64,000 nucleotides of DNA from Candidatus Poribacteria bacterium (GCA_028821605.1 JAPPFM010000056.1:62001-126000); one strand, 5' to 3'; shown: positions 40,310 through 49,962, counted from the first letter of the stretch. Notes: generated from the letters alone by a model not told the origin. Numbers and translations are program-made.

Positions 40310-41404
40310 TTAACTACACGCCAACATCTTCAAACAGACCGGTGTTGGCACTTCTGCTACGTCTCCTGTCGCATTCAATTCACCAGTTTCAGTATCAATC
40401 GCGAAGGTAACGACTGTATCTGTCTGCTGGTTGGCAGCAAAGAGAAAGGTGCCTTCCGGATTCAGCCCGAAGTTCCGCGGTGCCTGTCCTTGCGTTGACT
40501 CATAGCCGATGGAACTAAGCATCCCCGTTTCTTCATCAATCGCGCAGATAGCAATACTATCATGCCCACGGTTTGAACCATACAAGAACTTCCCAGAAGG
40601 ATGGACATGAATATCAGCGCAATGGCTGGTGCCATCAAAATCATCGGGGAGGGTGGGGATTGTCTGGAATTCAGTGAGTGTTCCCGCACTTGCATCATAC
40701 CGGAAGGCGGTGAAGGTAGAATCTATCTCGTTAATCACATACGCGTACTGCTTATTCGGATGAAAATCGAAGTGACGTGGTCCTGCACCGGGCTGCACGC
40801 GTACCCACGGCTGCGTATTGGGCGTGAGTTTCCCATTTTTGGGATCTAACTGGTAGATGAGAACCTTATCAAGCCCCAGATCGGGTGAGAAGGCGTAACG
40901 ATTGCCCGGATCGATCATAATTGCGTGGGCGTGAGGTTCCATCTGTCGCTGTGGATTAACACTGGATCCCTGATGTTGTACAAAGTCAGAGGCTTCGCTG
41001 AGCCTACCATCTGTCCCTATCAGGAAAGCAGTAACACTTCCACCGCCATAATTCGCCACGAGTAAACATTTACCAGTAGCATCTATACTCAGATGACACG
41101 GGGCACCACCGCCGGTTGCTTGCTGGTTGAGATAACTAAGTTCGCCTGTTTCTTTGTGAATATAAAACGCCGTGACCGCGCCACTATCTTTGCCTTCAAA
41201 CTCACCAAGTTCATTGACAGCAAAGAGATACTGCCCACTCGGGTGTATCTCCAAAAAAGATGGATTTTCAACACCTGTTATCTTGCTGCTGTATTCCAAG
41301 CCGCCAGTTGCTCCATCCAAGCGGTAGACATAAATCCCTTCGCTGTTTCCATGCGTGTAGGTACCAACATAAACGAAATAGTCCTGGCTGTTCTGTTGCG
41401 CCAT
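40310..41404 (-). CDS. Lactonase-family seven-bladed beta-propeller (6-phosphogluconolactonase-like)
   Basis: 364 residues. The repeated propeller blades are visible: FVYVGTYTHGNSEGIYVYRLD at the N-terminus, then PSFLEIHPSGQYLFAVNEL, PCHLSIDATGKCLLVANYGGGSVTAF, PHAHAIMIDPGNRYAFSPDLGLDKVLIYQLD, PRHFDFHPNKQYAYVINE, and PRNFGLNPEGTFLFAANQQ. This is the Pgl/YbhE lactonase family, which hydrolyses 6-phosphogluconolactone or other sugar lactones. The ATG at 41404 has GGAG upstream on the minus strand; a TTG lies two codons further upstream. It lies 14 bases downstream of the sulfatase at 41419 on the same strand. Confidence 0.88.
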   Translation of the reverse strand: MAQQNSQDYFVYVGTYTHGNSEGIYVYRLDGATGGLEYSSKITGVENPSFLEIHPSGQYLFAVNELGEFEGKDSGAVTAFYIHKETGELSYLNQQATGGGAPCHLSIDATGKCLLVANYGGGSVTAFLIGTDGRLSEASDFVQHQGSSVNPQRQMEPHAHAIMIDPGNRYAFSPDLGLDKVLIYQLDPKNGKLTPNTQPWVRVQPGAGPRHFDFHPNKQYAYVINEIDSTFTAFRYDASAGTLTEFQTIPTLPDDFDGTSHCADIHVHPSGKFLYGSNRGHDSIAICAIDEETGMLSSIGYESTQGQAPRNFGLNPEGTFLFAANQQTDTVVTFAIDTETGELNATGDVAEVPTPVCLKMLACS

Positions 41405-41418
41405 TATCAATAGTCTCC

Positions 41419-43029
41419 TTATGAAATTTTGAGATGAATCGTTCTCTCTTCACTTTCACGATAACCAATGCGAATCGCTTTCGCTCTTATGCTTGTTTCG
41501 CCCTTTGGTAGACGTAGTGGATCGGTATACAGCTGCCAATGGGCATCCTCTCCTTGCTCCGTCGTGTAGGCAATAGATGCCCCTTGCGTGGAGCAGTGAA
41601 GTTGTAAAACAAACGGAGCTGCCCATTCACCCACCCTATGCGCTACCTCTGTGCCGGGATGTTCGGCGTTAATTGGAATAAAAATCGGAGCCGCCGTTTG
41701 TGGCTGTGTACCGTCAGGGTACCACGTTGCAACCATCTGTTCTTCGGGTATATTCCCCATATCCCCAAATTCGGACTGCCACTCCGCTAACGCCCCACGC
41801 ATCCGTTCCAGTAAATCTTGATGTTCAGGGTCCGCTGCCAAATTGTTGAGTTCATATCGGTCGTTTTCAGTATCATAGAGTTCTTCAGCGGGGCGTGGGG
41901 AACGGAACATCACTGCTTGATCACCTTCCAATTCGCCTGCTGCATATAATCGCCACATCTCCTGCATGACTGGGTGCCGATTGCGATAGGGGATCCAGAG
42001 GAGATACGGTTTTTCGGGATAATAATTTTTGAGGTATTTATACCGTTTATCACGAACAGCGCGGACCATATCGTAGGATTCATCGTAGCGGTCGCGCGTC
42101 GCGAAAATATAGTCGCGTTCGATCTTCTGCGGACCGAGGAAAGGCTGTCCCTGCAGATGTTCCGGTGCCTGCACGCCACAGAGCGAAAGCACCGTTGGTC
42201 CGAGGTCAATCAAACTTACCAGTTGTTCTGTGGCACTGCCGGAACTCAGCGTGCCGGGCCAGCGGACAATCAAAGGTATACGGATGCCAGCGTCATAAGG
42301 CCACCGTTTTCCACGCGGGAGCCCTTCACCGTGATCGCTCCAGAGGAAGACGATGGTATTCTCTGCAAGCCCGTCCTCCTCCAACTGATCCAACAGTTCA
42401 CCGACGCGTGCATCGGCAGTCGCAAGATTATCGTATTGGCGCGCTAACGCCTGCCTCGCTTTCGGTGTATCGGGCAGATAAGGGGGTAACTGCACATCAT
42501 CTGGATTCGTGGTTGTGGTCAACGGACGATCCTCGCGTTCCCACATGCCGCTTTCATGCGTAACACCCGGATTGAAAACGGAGAAGAAAGGCTGTCCCGT
42601 TTCACGATTTCGCCAATGTGCAGTGTTGTTAGACGCATCCCACGCTGTGATCGGCGGTGTGAACTGGTAATCGGTTTTGCTATTGTTCGTACAGTAATAG
42701 CCCGCGCCTCTGAGATATTCGGTGAATGTTTTGACGTAAGGCGGCGGCACAGCGGAATACGGTGTCGGCATATCAGGCGTGTTTTGGTTCGTATGCGTCG
42801 TCCGCATGTGGTGTGTACCGATAGAGGTCTGGTACATGCCGGTGATGATTGCGGAACGGCTGGGTGCGCAGACACCGGCTGTTGAAAAGGCATTTGGAAA
42901 CCGACATCCGCCTGCAGCAAGCCGATCAATATTCGGCGTGCGCGCAAGCGTGTCGCCATAACAGCCGAAACGTGGGGTCGTATCCTCTAACGAAATCCAA
43001 AGAATGTTCGGGCGATCTGGTGTGTTCAT
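41419..43029 (-). CDS. Sulfatase, tandem duplicate A
   Basis: 536 residues, the same length as its neighbour at 43111. It opens PNILWISLEDTTPRFGCYGD, and the formylglycine motif is CAPSRSAIITGMYQTSIGTHH (about residues 53-73; C-x-P-S-R). Later segments FLWSDHGEGLPRGKRWPYDAGIRIPLIVRWPG and CSTQGASIAYTTEQGEDAHWQLY are shared with the paralogue. The C-terminal ~90 residues form an extra beta domain. The layout suggests heparan-N-sulfatase/iduronate-sulfatase-like enzymes. No signal peptide. Co-directional with the lactonase downstream and the paralogue upstream. Confidence 0.92.
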   Translation of the reverse strand: MNTPDRPNILWISLEDTTPRFGCYGDTLARTPNIDRLAAGGCRFPNAFSTAGVCAPSRSAIITGMYQTSIGTHHMRTTHTNQNTPDMPTPYSAVPPPYVKTFTEYLRGAGYYCTNNSKTDYQFTPPITAWDASNNTAHWRNRETGQPFFSVFNPGVTHESGMWEREDRPLTTTTNPDDVQLPPYLPDTPKARQALARQYDNLATADARVGELLDQLEEDGLAENTIVFLWSDHGEGLPRGKRWPYDAGIRIPLIVRWPGTLSSGSATEQLVSLIDLGPTVLSLCGVQAPEHLQGQPFLGPQKIERDYIFATRDRYDESYDMVRAVRDKRYKYLKNYYPEKPYLLWIPYRNRHPVMQEMWRLYAAGELEGDQAVMFRSPRPAEELYDTENDRYELNNLAADPEHQDLLERMRGALAEWQSEFGDMGNIPEEQMVATWYPDGTQPQTAAPIFIPINAEHPGTEVAHRVGEWAAPFVLQLHCSTQGASIAYTTEQGEDAHWQLYTDPLRLPKGETSIRAKAIRIGYRESEERTIHLKIS

Positions 43030-43110
43030 TACAACTCCCTGTTTTTAGCAAAGATTGTACCCTAAACAGCGGTTTAAGTCAATAGGGTCGTCTAAGCATT
43101 TCAGGGTCAT

Positions 43111-44721
43111 TTAGTTGTCTAAAACTGTGAATTTTAGAGATTTTTCATCGCTCTCTTTGTAACCGATCCGAATTGCTTTTGCTCTTATAACGGTTTCGCC
43201 TTTCGGTAAACGCAAAGGTTCTGTATACAACTGCCATCGGACATCTTCACCTTGTTCGGTTGTATACGCAATTGAGGCACCTTGTGTTGAACAGTGGAGT
43301 TGCAGGAGCAGCGGTGCGTCCCATTCTCCATCTTCATGAGCAGGCTCCACGCCGGAGTTAGACGCGTTAATCGGAATGAAAAGTGGTGATGCCGTTTGTG
43401 GTTGTGTGCCATTAGGATACCACTTCGCCACCATTTCTTCTTCAGATATATTCCCCATATCCCCGAATTCCGATTGCCATGCTGTCAACGTTTCTCGCAT
43501 CCGTTTAAGCACATTTGCGTATGCTGCATTCTCTGCTAAGTTGTTGAGTTCATACGTGTCATTTTCCACATCGTAGAGTTCCTCAGCGGGGCACGGTGAT
43601 TGGAACATGACCAATTGATCTCCCTCTAATTTGCCTTCGGCATGAAGTCGCCACATCTCCTGCATCACGGGATGTGTATTGCGGTAAGGATCCCAGTGGA
43701 GATACGATTTTTCGGGATAATAATTTCGGATGTATTTATACTTTTTATCGCGTACAGCACGCAACATGTGATACGATAAATCAAGGCGGTCGCGCGTCGC
43801 AAAAATATATTCACGTTCTACTTTTTGTGATCCAAGGAAGGGTTGTCCTTGTAGGTGCTGCGGTGCTTGAATACCACATAACGAAAGCACAGTGGGACCG
43901 AGGTCAATCAAACTCACCAATTGATCCCTTTCACTCCCTGGATTAAGTTCTTCGTGCCAACGCACAATCAACGGAATTCGGATCCCCGCATCATAGGGCC
44001 AACGTTTACCGCGGGGGAGTCCTTCACCGTGATCGCTCCAGAGAAAAACAATAGTATTCTCTGTGAGACCATCTTCTTCGAGTTGATCTAACAATTCTCC
44101 GACACGTGCATCAGCAGTGGCGAGGTTATCGTACTGTCGAGCCAATGCGGCACGGGCTTTAGGTGTATCTGGTAAATAAGGAGGTAATTCCACGTCATCT
44201 GGATTCGTGGTCAGTGGACGATCTTCCTTTTCCCACATACCGCTTTCGTGTGTAACGATTGGGTTAAAAACGGAAAAGAAGGGTTGCCCTTCCGCACGAT
44301 TTCGCCAGTGCCCTTGATTGCTATTGTCATCCCACGCGGTGATAGGCGGTGTAAACTGATAGTCTGTTTTACTATTGTTGGTGCAATAATAGCCTGCCCC
44401 TCTCAGGTATTCGGTGAAGGTTTTCACATAAGGTGGCGGAACAACAGAATACGGCGTAGGTAGGTTAGGTGTACTTTCATGTGTATGCGTTGTCCGGTGG
44501 TGATGTGTGCCGATGGAAGTCTGATACATACCCGTGATAATAGCGGAACGACTTGGGGCACAGACTCCGGCTGTTGAAAAGGCATTTGGGAACCGACATC
44601 CGTCTGCAGCGAGGCGGTCAATATTTGGGGTACGGGCGATTAGGTCGCCATAGCAACCGAAACGCGGCGTTGTATCCTCTAAAGATATCCAGAGGATATT
44701 CGGACGATCTGGTGTGCTCAT
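43111..44721 (-). CDS. Sulfatase, tandem duplicate B
   Basis: 536 residues, aligned almost without gaps to the neighbour at 41419. By eye most positions are identical at protein level, with many synonymous changes. The formylglycine motif CAPSRSAIITGMYQTSIGTHH is kept, as are SDHGEGLPRGKRWPYDAGIRIPLIVRW and the C-terminal beta domain. Differences cluster around residues 70-80, 135-160 and 290-310, which may alter substrate preference. The two genes are 81 bases apart. Confidence 0.92.
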   Translation of the reverse strand: MSTPDRPNILWISLEDTTPRFGCYGDLIARTPNIDRLAADGCRFPNAFSTAGVCAPSRSAIITGMYQTSIGTHHHRTTHTHESTPNLPTPYSVVPPPYVKTFTEYLRGAGYYCTNNSKTDYQFTPPITAWDDNSNQGHWRNRAEGQPFFSVFNPIVTHESGMWEKEDRPLTTNPDDVELPPYLPDTPKARAALARQYDNLATADARVGELLDQLEEDGLTENTIVFLWSDHGEGLPRGKRWPYDAGIRIPLIVRWHEELNPGSERDQLVSLIDLGPTVLSLCGIQAPQHLQGQPFLGSQKVEREYIFATRDRLDLSYHMLRAVRDKKYKYIRNYYPEKSYLHWDPYRNTHPVMQEMWRLHAEGKLEGDQLVMFQSPCPAEELYDVENDTYELNNLAENAAYANVLKRMRETLTAWQSEFGDMGNISEEEMVAKWYPNGTQPQTASPLFIPINASNSGVEPAHEDGEWDAPLLLQLHCSTQGASIAYTTEQGEDVRWQLYTEPLRLPKGETVIRAKAIRIGYKESDEKSLKFTVLDN

Positions 44722-44751
44722 TCTTACTCTCTTTTGCAGTGATTTGATGTT

Positions 44752-45582
44752 TTAGTGCCAACATCCCTCTGTATACGCTTCACGATCAAATAACTTCTGG
44801 CGGAACGGTGTTGCTTGCGCCATCCATTCTTCAGGGATCTCCTGCGTGTAGCGATGTGGCGGTCCTGCCTCTTTAAAGATATCTATGGCGAAGATGCGAT
44901 ACAGCTGAGCGGAATCCACAGGTTTCGCCTCCACCGCGTGGAAAATACGGGCATTAATATAAACCATGCTACCCGGTGGCAAGTCAAGCCGTTTCTCTTC
45001 AAGTTTGCGTCCAGCTTCTTCGTCGAAATCACCTGCAAGCATCCGTTCTGGTGTTGCCTCTTTCGTCGGTGCGACTTTGTGGCTGCCGGGGATAACTTTG
45101 AGATTCCGATCGCCGCGTGTGAAACCGTTCGGATAGTACAGGATCTGGATGTAGTAATTATCGCGCTCTGCGAGGTTAATGGGGTTCTCATGCTTCCAAT
45201 GGTGATGGTCCTGATGGAATCCAAGTGGACCGATCCCTTGGGGTGCGATGTTGAGTGCGGAGTGACAAAAGTGGTACGCATCGCCGATGGTTGCGCATAT
45301 CAGTGCTGTAATGAACGGGTCGTCAATAAGCCGATCGCTGTATTCACCGCGATCGTTCCATGGGCGAATAAAGTAAGAGCGTTCTTGTGCGTCGCCGTTG
45401 TTCAGTGCCTCAATATACTGACGCGTCGGTTCAAAATGCTGTGTGATTTCCTCGATCAGACCTTCTCTGCCATCGTCCGTCAGTACATCCGGATAAGCGA
45501 TATAGCCGTCGTTGTGGAAAGAATCGATGTCCGTTTGCGATGGACCTGATAATCGAAAAAGTGAATCAAATCGGGGTGCCAT
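44752..45582 (-). CDS. Phytanoyl-CoA dioxygenase (PhyH) family protein
   Basis: 276 residues from the ATG at 45582, supported by AAAGGAG upstream. It starts FHNDGYIAYPDVLTDDG. Iron HxD is in LGFHQDHHHWKHE and the distal His in ARIFHAVEAKP; LKVIPGSHKVAPT is the central strand. It lies 30 bases upstream of the sulfatase start on the same strand (44721), so a PhyH-sulfatase-sulfatase-lactonase transcription unit is likely, which suggests a joint role in degrading or modifying a sulfated substrate. Confidence 0.87.
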   Translation of the reverse strand: MAPRFDSLFRLSGPSQTDIDSFHNDGYIAYPDVLTDDGREGLIEEITQHFEPTRQYIEALNNGDAQERSYFIRPWNDRGEYSDRLIDDPFITALICATIGDAYHFCHSALNIAPQGIGPLGFHQDHHHWKHENPINLAERDNYYIQILYYPNGFTRGDRNLKVIPGSHKVAPTKEATPERMLAGDFDEEAGRKLEEKRLDLPPGSMVYINARIFHAVEAKPVDSAQLYRIFAIDIFKEAGPPHRYTQEIPEEWMAQATPFRQKLFDREAYTEGCWH

Positions 45583-45619
45583 AAGTGTTTCTCCTTTTGT
45601 CATTAGGATACGCGATTGA

Positions 45620-45780
45620 AAAGGGATGATGATTGTTGGTTTAGTTGCCATTGGCACTTCCAATGCTGAGATTCTGGATGCCTATCCTTATTTGGAAGAA
45701 GAGGATATCCGTCAAGCCCTTTCTTATGCTGCCTGGCGAGTTCAAGAAATTGAAGGACTAATAGTGCTGAACATGGAATT
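45620..45780 (+). pseudogene. DUF433 antitoxin-like remnant
   Basis: From 45626 a reading frame encodes VGLVAIGTSNAEILDAYPYLEEEDIRQALSYAAWRVQE, which matches the C-terminal half of DUF433 (SxEEILxxYPxLTxEDIRAALxYAA). The N-terminal half, with its GKPxIxGTRI motif, is missing: an in-frame TGA lies a few codons upstream, and the frame would run into the PhyH gene start. The rest of the open frame (to 46042) is antisense to the gene at 45897. Treated as a truncated toxin-antitoxin relic. Confidence 0.55.
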
Positions 45781-45837
45781 AAGAAGGCATCAAGGCAAGT
45801 CCAAAATTACTTATTGCGAAATTGTTTATCTATCTGT

Positions 45838-45886
45838 GTTATCACTTACCGTTCGCGGATTTGGTACTGGAACGGTAAGTGATAAC
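45838..45886. repeat. Perfect 17-bp inverted repeat
   Basis: GTTATCACTTACCGTTC at 45838-45854 and its exact complement GAACGGTAAGTGATAAC at 45870-45886 flank a 15-base loop. It lies just downstream of the double-PhyH stop codon (45897, minus strand) and after the DUF433 remnant. No T-run follows on either strand. Confidence 0.7.
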
Positions 45887-45896
45887 GTCTCCCTTA

Positions 45897-47639
45897 TTAC
45901 TCGCGTTTTTCACCGGGTTTTCGTCGATGCTTTGAAGCATAACTATCCCCTGCTGGATCATACGAAACGGACACCTGTCCATCTTCTACAACCAATCGCG
46001 GTACAGTTCGGTGACGACCGTCCCGTTCAGGACCCCGCATGACAGCGAATTGTTCCTCGGTCATATCTTCAACCATATCGCCCCACCGGTCTTGCGGATC
46101 AATCACACCACCACCCCAATTGACATTTTTCGACTGGTACTTAATCAGTACTCCGCGTCTGGGGATCGGATTCTTCCACGCTAAGGCACCGTGTGTGCAA
46201 CCACCATCCATAAAGAAGAGCACGTCGCCTGCCTTCATAACGGGTTGTACAACCAACCCCATCGTATCATCACACGTCTGAATCCCGCTTGGCATGGCGT
46301 ACTGCGTCTTGTGGGAACCGGGTACACATGCGAAACCGCCCAGTCCTGGCTCAACATCGCGTAATTGCCATGTAATGGTGACGGTTTCAGCATAACTGCG
46401 TCCGTTTTTAAAAGCATAACCGCGTGATGGGGTCATCGGTTCATTGCCATCGTGTAGCGAGTGCCCCGAGGTCCCTTGAACGGCACAGAATACGGTCGCG
46501 CCACCCATGCGATAGCCGCTACCGCCCATCCAATTGAGTCGCTGTACCACGGCAGGATGCGCAATCATGCGGCGGAAAGGTTCGTTATAAGGGTCGGGTA
46601 AGTCTAACAGACCCGGTAGGAGTGGTCGTCCTGTGCCAGCCTGACTTATTGATCCGCGAGCTAATTCCTCGCCTACGACGATCCGATCTTGGAATTTATC
46701 CACCGCCTCATTCGCTTCTGCCAGCCACTGCTCATCCATCACGCCGGGCACGACTACATACCCGTTCAAATCCCAAAAGTAGAACTCTTTTTCATCAATA
46801 CCCGAATCTGGGTCGCGGGTATAAATTGATGGATGAACGACAGACGAGTCTTCCTCTACCCATGTCTCTTCGCCATCTGTATTTATCACTGGCGGTGGAC
46901 TCGAACCCTTATACCCGGGGACATACATAACCGCCTTTTGCGCAGGTGTCGCCTCGTCTGCCCATCCCGGCAAAGATTCCGTTTCCGAGTAAGGTCCAAC
47001 TGGATTGGACTGAACCGCGGCACGAGCGGCATACCAATATGCCAACAACCTTTTCGGCTCGTCTTTCCACGGACGAACGCCTTGGAGCGTCGGTACCGCG
47101 ACCAAGAATAGATCGCCTGCCTTGAGTTCGGGTTGCACCACCAATCCCATATCATCAACGCCAGTTGCCAAATCGTCGGGTGTTTCGACATTGCTCTTGT
47201 GGCTTGCCTGAACGACAACCAATCCACCGTCCCCTTCTGCGACATCTTCCAATGCCCAAACAGCTTTCACACCTTGACAACGCCGCTGACTGTTTTGTTG
47301 GCGATATGCCAAGGACGGGTTTCTCGGTTCATCACCACCGACGAGTGTTGTGCCGACTTCACCCTCTCGATTCCCCAACAATTGAGGCGCCTGATCAAGT
47401 CGGAAACCGTGTCCCACAATCTGGTTCAAATACCGCACTAATTTGGGGTGTACCAATAGGTCGCGGAACAATTCGCGGTGTGGACTGGATCCGCCTAACA
47501 GCATCTCACTATCTTCAACTGCATCTAATGCCGCGTTGAGTGCCGCCACCTCTTCTTGGCTGAGAACACTCGGAATGTGTAGGTAGCCTGCTACATCAAA
47601 AGCGTAGTTCTCTTCGTTGCTCATGACTTCGTTATCCAT
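45897..47639 (-). CDS. Double-domain PhyH protein, N-terminal domain without iron ligands
   Basis: 580 residues, about twice the usual PhyH length. Two copies of the fold are visible. In the C-terminal copy (about 285-550) the iron site looks present: SGHSLHDGNEP and, later, GGCTHGALAWKN. At the matching places the N-terminal copy (about 10-245) has GTTLVGGDEPR and VPTLQGVRPWK, so both His ligands are gone. Shared landmarks are VAGYLHIPSVLSQEEV / LNGYVVVPGVMDEQW and MGLVVQPELKAGDLFLV / MGLVVQPVMKAGDVLFF. The ATG at 47639 has GGAGAGAC upstream. A helper or binding role is inferred for the N-terminal copy. Confidence 0.85.
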   Translation of the reverse strand: MDNEVMSNEENYAFDVAGYLHIPSVLSQEEVAALNAALDAVEDSEMLLGGSSPHRELFRDLLVHPKLVRYLNQIVGHGFRLDQAPQLLGNREGEVGTTLVGGDEPRNPSLAYRQQNSQRRCQGVKAVWALEDVAEGDGGLVVVQASHKSNVETPDDLATGVDDMGLVVQPELKAGDLFLVAVPTLQGVRPWKDEPKRLLAYWYAARAAVQSNPVGPYSETESLPGWADEATPAQKAVMYVPGYKGSSPPPVINTDGEETWVEEDSSVVHPSIYTRDPDSGIDEKEFYFWDLNGYVVVPGVMDEQWLAEANEAVDKFQDRIVVGEELARGSISQAGTGRPLLPGLLDLPDPYNEPFRRMIAHPAVVQRLNWMGGSGYRMGGATVFCAVQGTSGHSLHDGNEPMTPSRGYAFKNGRSYAETVTITWQLRDVEPGLGGFACVPGSHKTQYAMPSGIQTCDDTMGLVVQPVMKAGDVLFFMDGGCTHGALAWKNPIPRRGVLIKYQSKNVNWGGGVIDPQDRWGDMVEDMTEEQFAVMRGPERDGRHRTVPRLVVEDGQVSVSYDPAGDSYASKHRRKPGEKRE

Positions 47640-47905
47640 TTGTCTCTCCTATTATCAGTGGATGGTCAATACCGATTTGGAGTTTGGAATGCCATTTATA
47701 CGCCTGACTCAGTAGCAGTATTATCACACGCCTTTCCTGCTTTGTCAATAACCAATTTTCTCCTCAATCTCAGAAGACACCTATCAGGTCTGATAGAGTG
47801 GAGCGCGTTTTCATGGAAAGGTCAAGAAGATACAACCTCCTGAACACGAAAAAGGGCATGTCCCCAAGACGCACGAGATGCTTCGGTAGTGAAGATACCT
47901 CGGTA

Positions 47906-47934
47906 TTGCGTTTTTCTGTGCTTTACCCTATAAT
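47906..47934 (+). promoter_or_regulatory. Sigma-70 promoter for the DUF6785-like membrane protein
   Basis: TTGCGT at 47906-47911, 17-base spacer, TATAAT at 47929-47934, about 105 bases before the ATG at 48040. The 400-base divergent gap (47640-48039) otherwise shows no gene. Confidence 0.55.
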
Positions 47935-48039
47935 GCAACTCGGTATAACAACATAATCCTACGAAACTTCTACAATGCAAAAACGGAAAGGCACTTCATT
48001 CATCAAACCGACTTGACCGAACCACAAGGTAAAATTAAA

Positions 48040-49962
48040 ATGACAAAAAGGGCGTTGGTTATCGGACTCGCCTTAGCTATTTTGGAATGTTTGATCGCGC
48101 CCTACAACGATTTTGTCATTCGTAACACCTTTCTGGCGGGTGGTCATTTTCCGCTTGCCCCATTTTTTCTCCTTACCGTCTTGGCATTGGTTGTTAATTC
48201 CGTCTTAAGGTCCCTGCATCCGAAACTCGCGCTCTCCGCCCAAGAACTCATCGTTATCTGGTGCATCATGATCGCCGTCGCTGGTATCCCCTCATCGGGA
48301 ATGATGCGGGATGCGTTGTCCGCCTTCGCGGCTTACAACTATTTTGCCACACCAGAGAACGAGTGGAGATCGCTTTTCTTTCAATATATCCCCGAATGGC
48401 GTGTCGTGCGAAATGAAGTAGCGATTACGTCTTTCTATGAAGGCTTATCCGTTGGTGATCGAATCCGTTGGGTCGCATGGCTGAAACCGCTTTCAATGTG
48501 GGCGTTATATGTTTTAACTGCCTATTTCGTCATGATCTGCCTCGCTGTAGTTCTCCGAAAACAGTGGGTCGAATATGAGAAATGCACCTTTCCACTCGTT
48601 CAACTCCCTGTAGAAATCTCCGTTCATCGGTCAGGTGTGGTCAATTCATTCTTCAAAAATAGAAAGATGTGGATCGGCTTCGCTATACCAGCGTTCATTC
48701 ACACCCTGAATGGACTTCATGCGTATTTCCCTGCCCTACCAAATATCCCCATCCGATTTTGGCTCGACCCATTTCTCGTCGGCAGACCGCTCAACGCCTT
48801 AAAACCCTTCCAGATTGTCGTGTTGATGTCCATGGTTGGATTTAGCTACCTCCTCACACTTGAGGTCGCCTTCAGCCTCTGGTTTTTCTTTCTGTTTTTC
48901 AAGTTACAATGTCTCATTGGGAGTATGCTCGGTTTTCTAATAACGAAGGGTCCAGGTGTAAAATGGACAGCATATTCGTTCAGTGCTGCACAGGAAGCGG
49001 GTGCCTGTTTGACTTTAGCAGGCTTTGCCCTCTTTAAGGCGAGAGGACACATCAAGCAGTTATTTCTAAGCGGTTTTAGAGACAGATCCGCGCAATCTGA
49101 TGTCCAGAACGAACCGATGCCCGCTTGGCTGACAGTCTTTGGAGTGATCGGAGGTGTATCCCTCTTGATATACCTGAGCCACCTAATGGGAATGTCACTC
49201 GGATTTGCGGTACTCTTTGTGATCTTTTCGGTTGGTGTGTTTATCGCCTTAACATGGCAGATTATCAACGGAGGTATCCCTTTTATCAATCCCTCATTTT
49301 CACCGCAAAGTTTCTTCCTCACAACACTTGGAACGGCACACATGACACCCTCAACGATAACGTGGCTGTTCATGCAACCTACCGGTTTAACATCGCACCT
49401 GAGAGAGTTTATGATGCCGAATGTGATGAACGGGCTGAAGGCGGCAGACTCGGTTAGAGCCAATCAGCGCAAGCTTCTCATAGCGATGGGTTTGGCAATG
49501 GTACTGGGGTTGTTTGTCTCATATTATTCCGTGCTGAAAGTGAGTTATCAACACGGCGCGTTACACGTGCATACGGGAGGTAGCGGCGGGGTGCGCTGGT
49601 TGAGTGCCGTCCTTACCAGTCCTTCAGAGGGAACGAACTGGACGAATACCGGTTTCACACTTTTCGGTAGTGCGTTTACGATCGGATTGATGTGGATGCG
49701 AAAGGTTTTCGTGTGGTGGCCCATTCATCCGATCGGATACACAATGCTAAGTTCTTGGGCATCGTTTAAGTTATGGTTTTCTATCATGATCGGCTATTTC
49801 CTGAAATATAGCGTCGTGAAATATGGAGGCATCAGAGCGTATAGAGAGGCACGCCCTCTGTTTCTTGGATTGATCCTCGGTGAGATGACATGTGCTGGAC
49901 TCTGGTCGATTGTTGGGATGATAACGGGCGTTCAAACTGGCTATCGCATCCTCCTGGATTGA
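48040..49962 (+). CDS. Large polytopic membrane protein, DUF6785/DUF6784 type
   Basis: 640 residues with about 12-14 hydrophobic segments. The opening ALVIGLALAILECLIAPYNDFVIRNTFLAGGHFPLAPFF and IWCIMIAVAGIPSSGMMR fit the DUF6785 family of Planctomycetes-, Verrucomicrobia- and Poribacteria-type genomes, and the end (FTIGLMWMRKVFVWWPIHPIGYTML) the DUF6784 part. The overall layout recalls oligopeptide-transporter-like proteins, but no function is established that I can cite. The ATG at 48040 has AAGGT upstream; a TTG at 48013 would extend it by nine residues. Confidence 0.7.
   Translation: MTKRALVIGLALAILECLIAPYNDFVIRNTFLAGGHFPLAPFFLLTVLALVVNSVLRSLHPKLALSAQELIVIWCIMIAVAGIPSSGMMRDALSAFAAYNYFATPENEWRSLFFQYIPEWRVVRNEVAITSFYEGLSVGDRIRWVAWLKPLSMWALYVLTAYFVMICLAVVLRKQWVEYEKCTFPLVQLPVEISVHRSGVVNSFFKNRKMWIGFAIPAFIHTLNGLHAYFPALPNIPIRFWLDPFLVGRPLNALKPFQIVVLMSMVGFSYLLTLEVAFSLWFFFLFFKLQCLIGSMLGFLITKGPGVKWTAYSFSAAQEAGACLTLAGFALFKARGHIKQLFLSGFRDRSAQSDVQNEPMPAWLTVFGVIGGVSLLIYLSHLMGMSLGFAVLFVIFSVGVFIALTWQIINGGIPFINPSFSPQSFFLTTLGTAHMTPSTITWLFMQPTGLTSHLREFMMPNVMNGLKAADSVRANQRKLLIAMGLAMVLGLFVSYYSVLKVSYQHGALHVHTGGSGGVRWLSAVLTSPSEGTNWTNTGFTLFGSAFTIGLMWMRKVFVWWPIHPIGYTMLSSWASFKLWFSIMIGYFLKYSVVKYGGIRAYREARPLFLGLILGEMTCAGLWSIVGMITGVQTGYRILLD

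Noticed and set aside
45626-46042. Intact 138-residue protein gene
   Set aside because: Only the first ~50 codons resemble DUF433; the rest is a palindrome and antisense to the double-PhyH gene.
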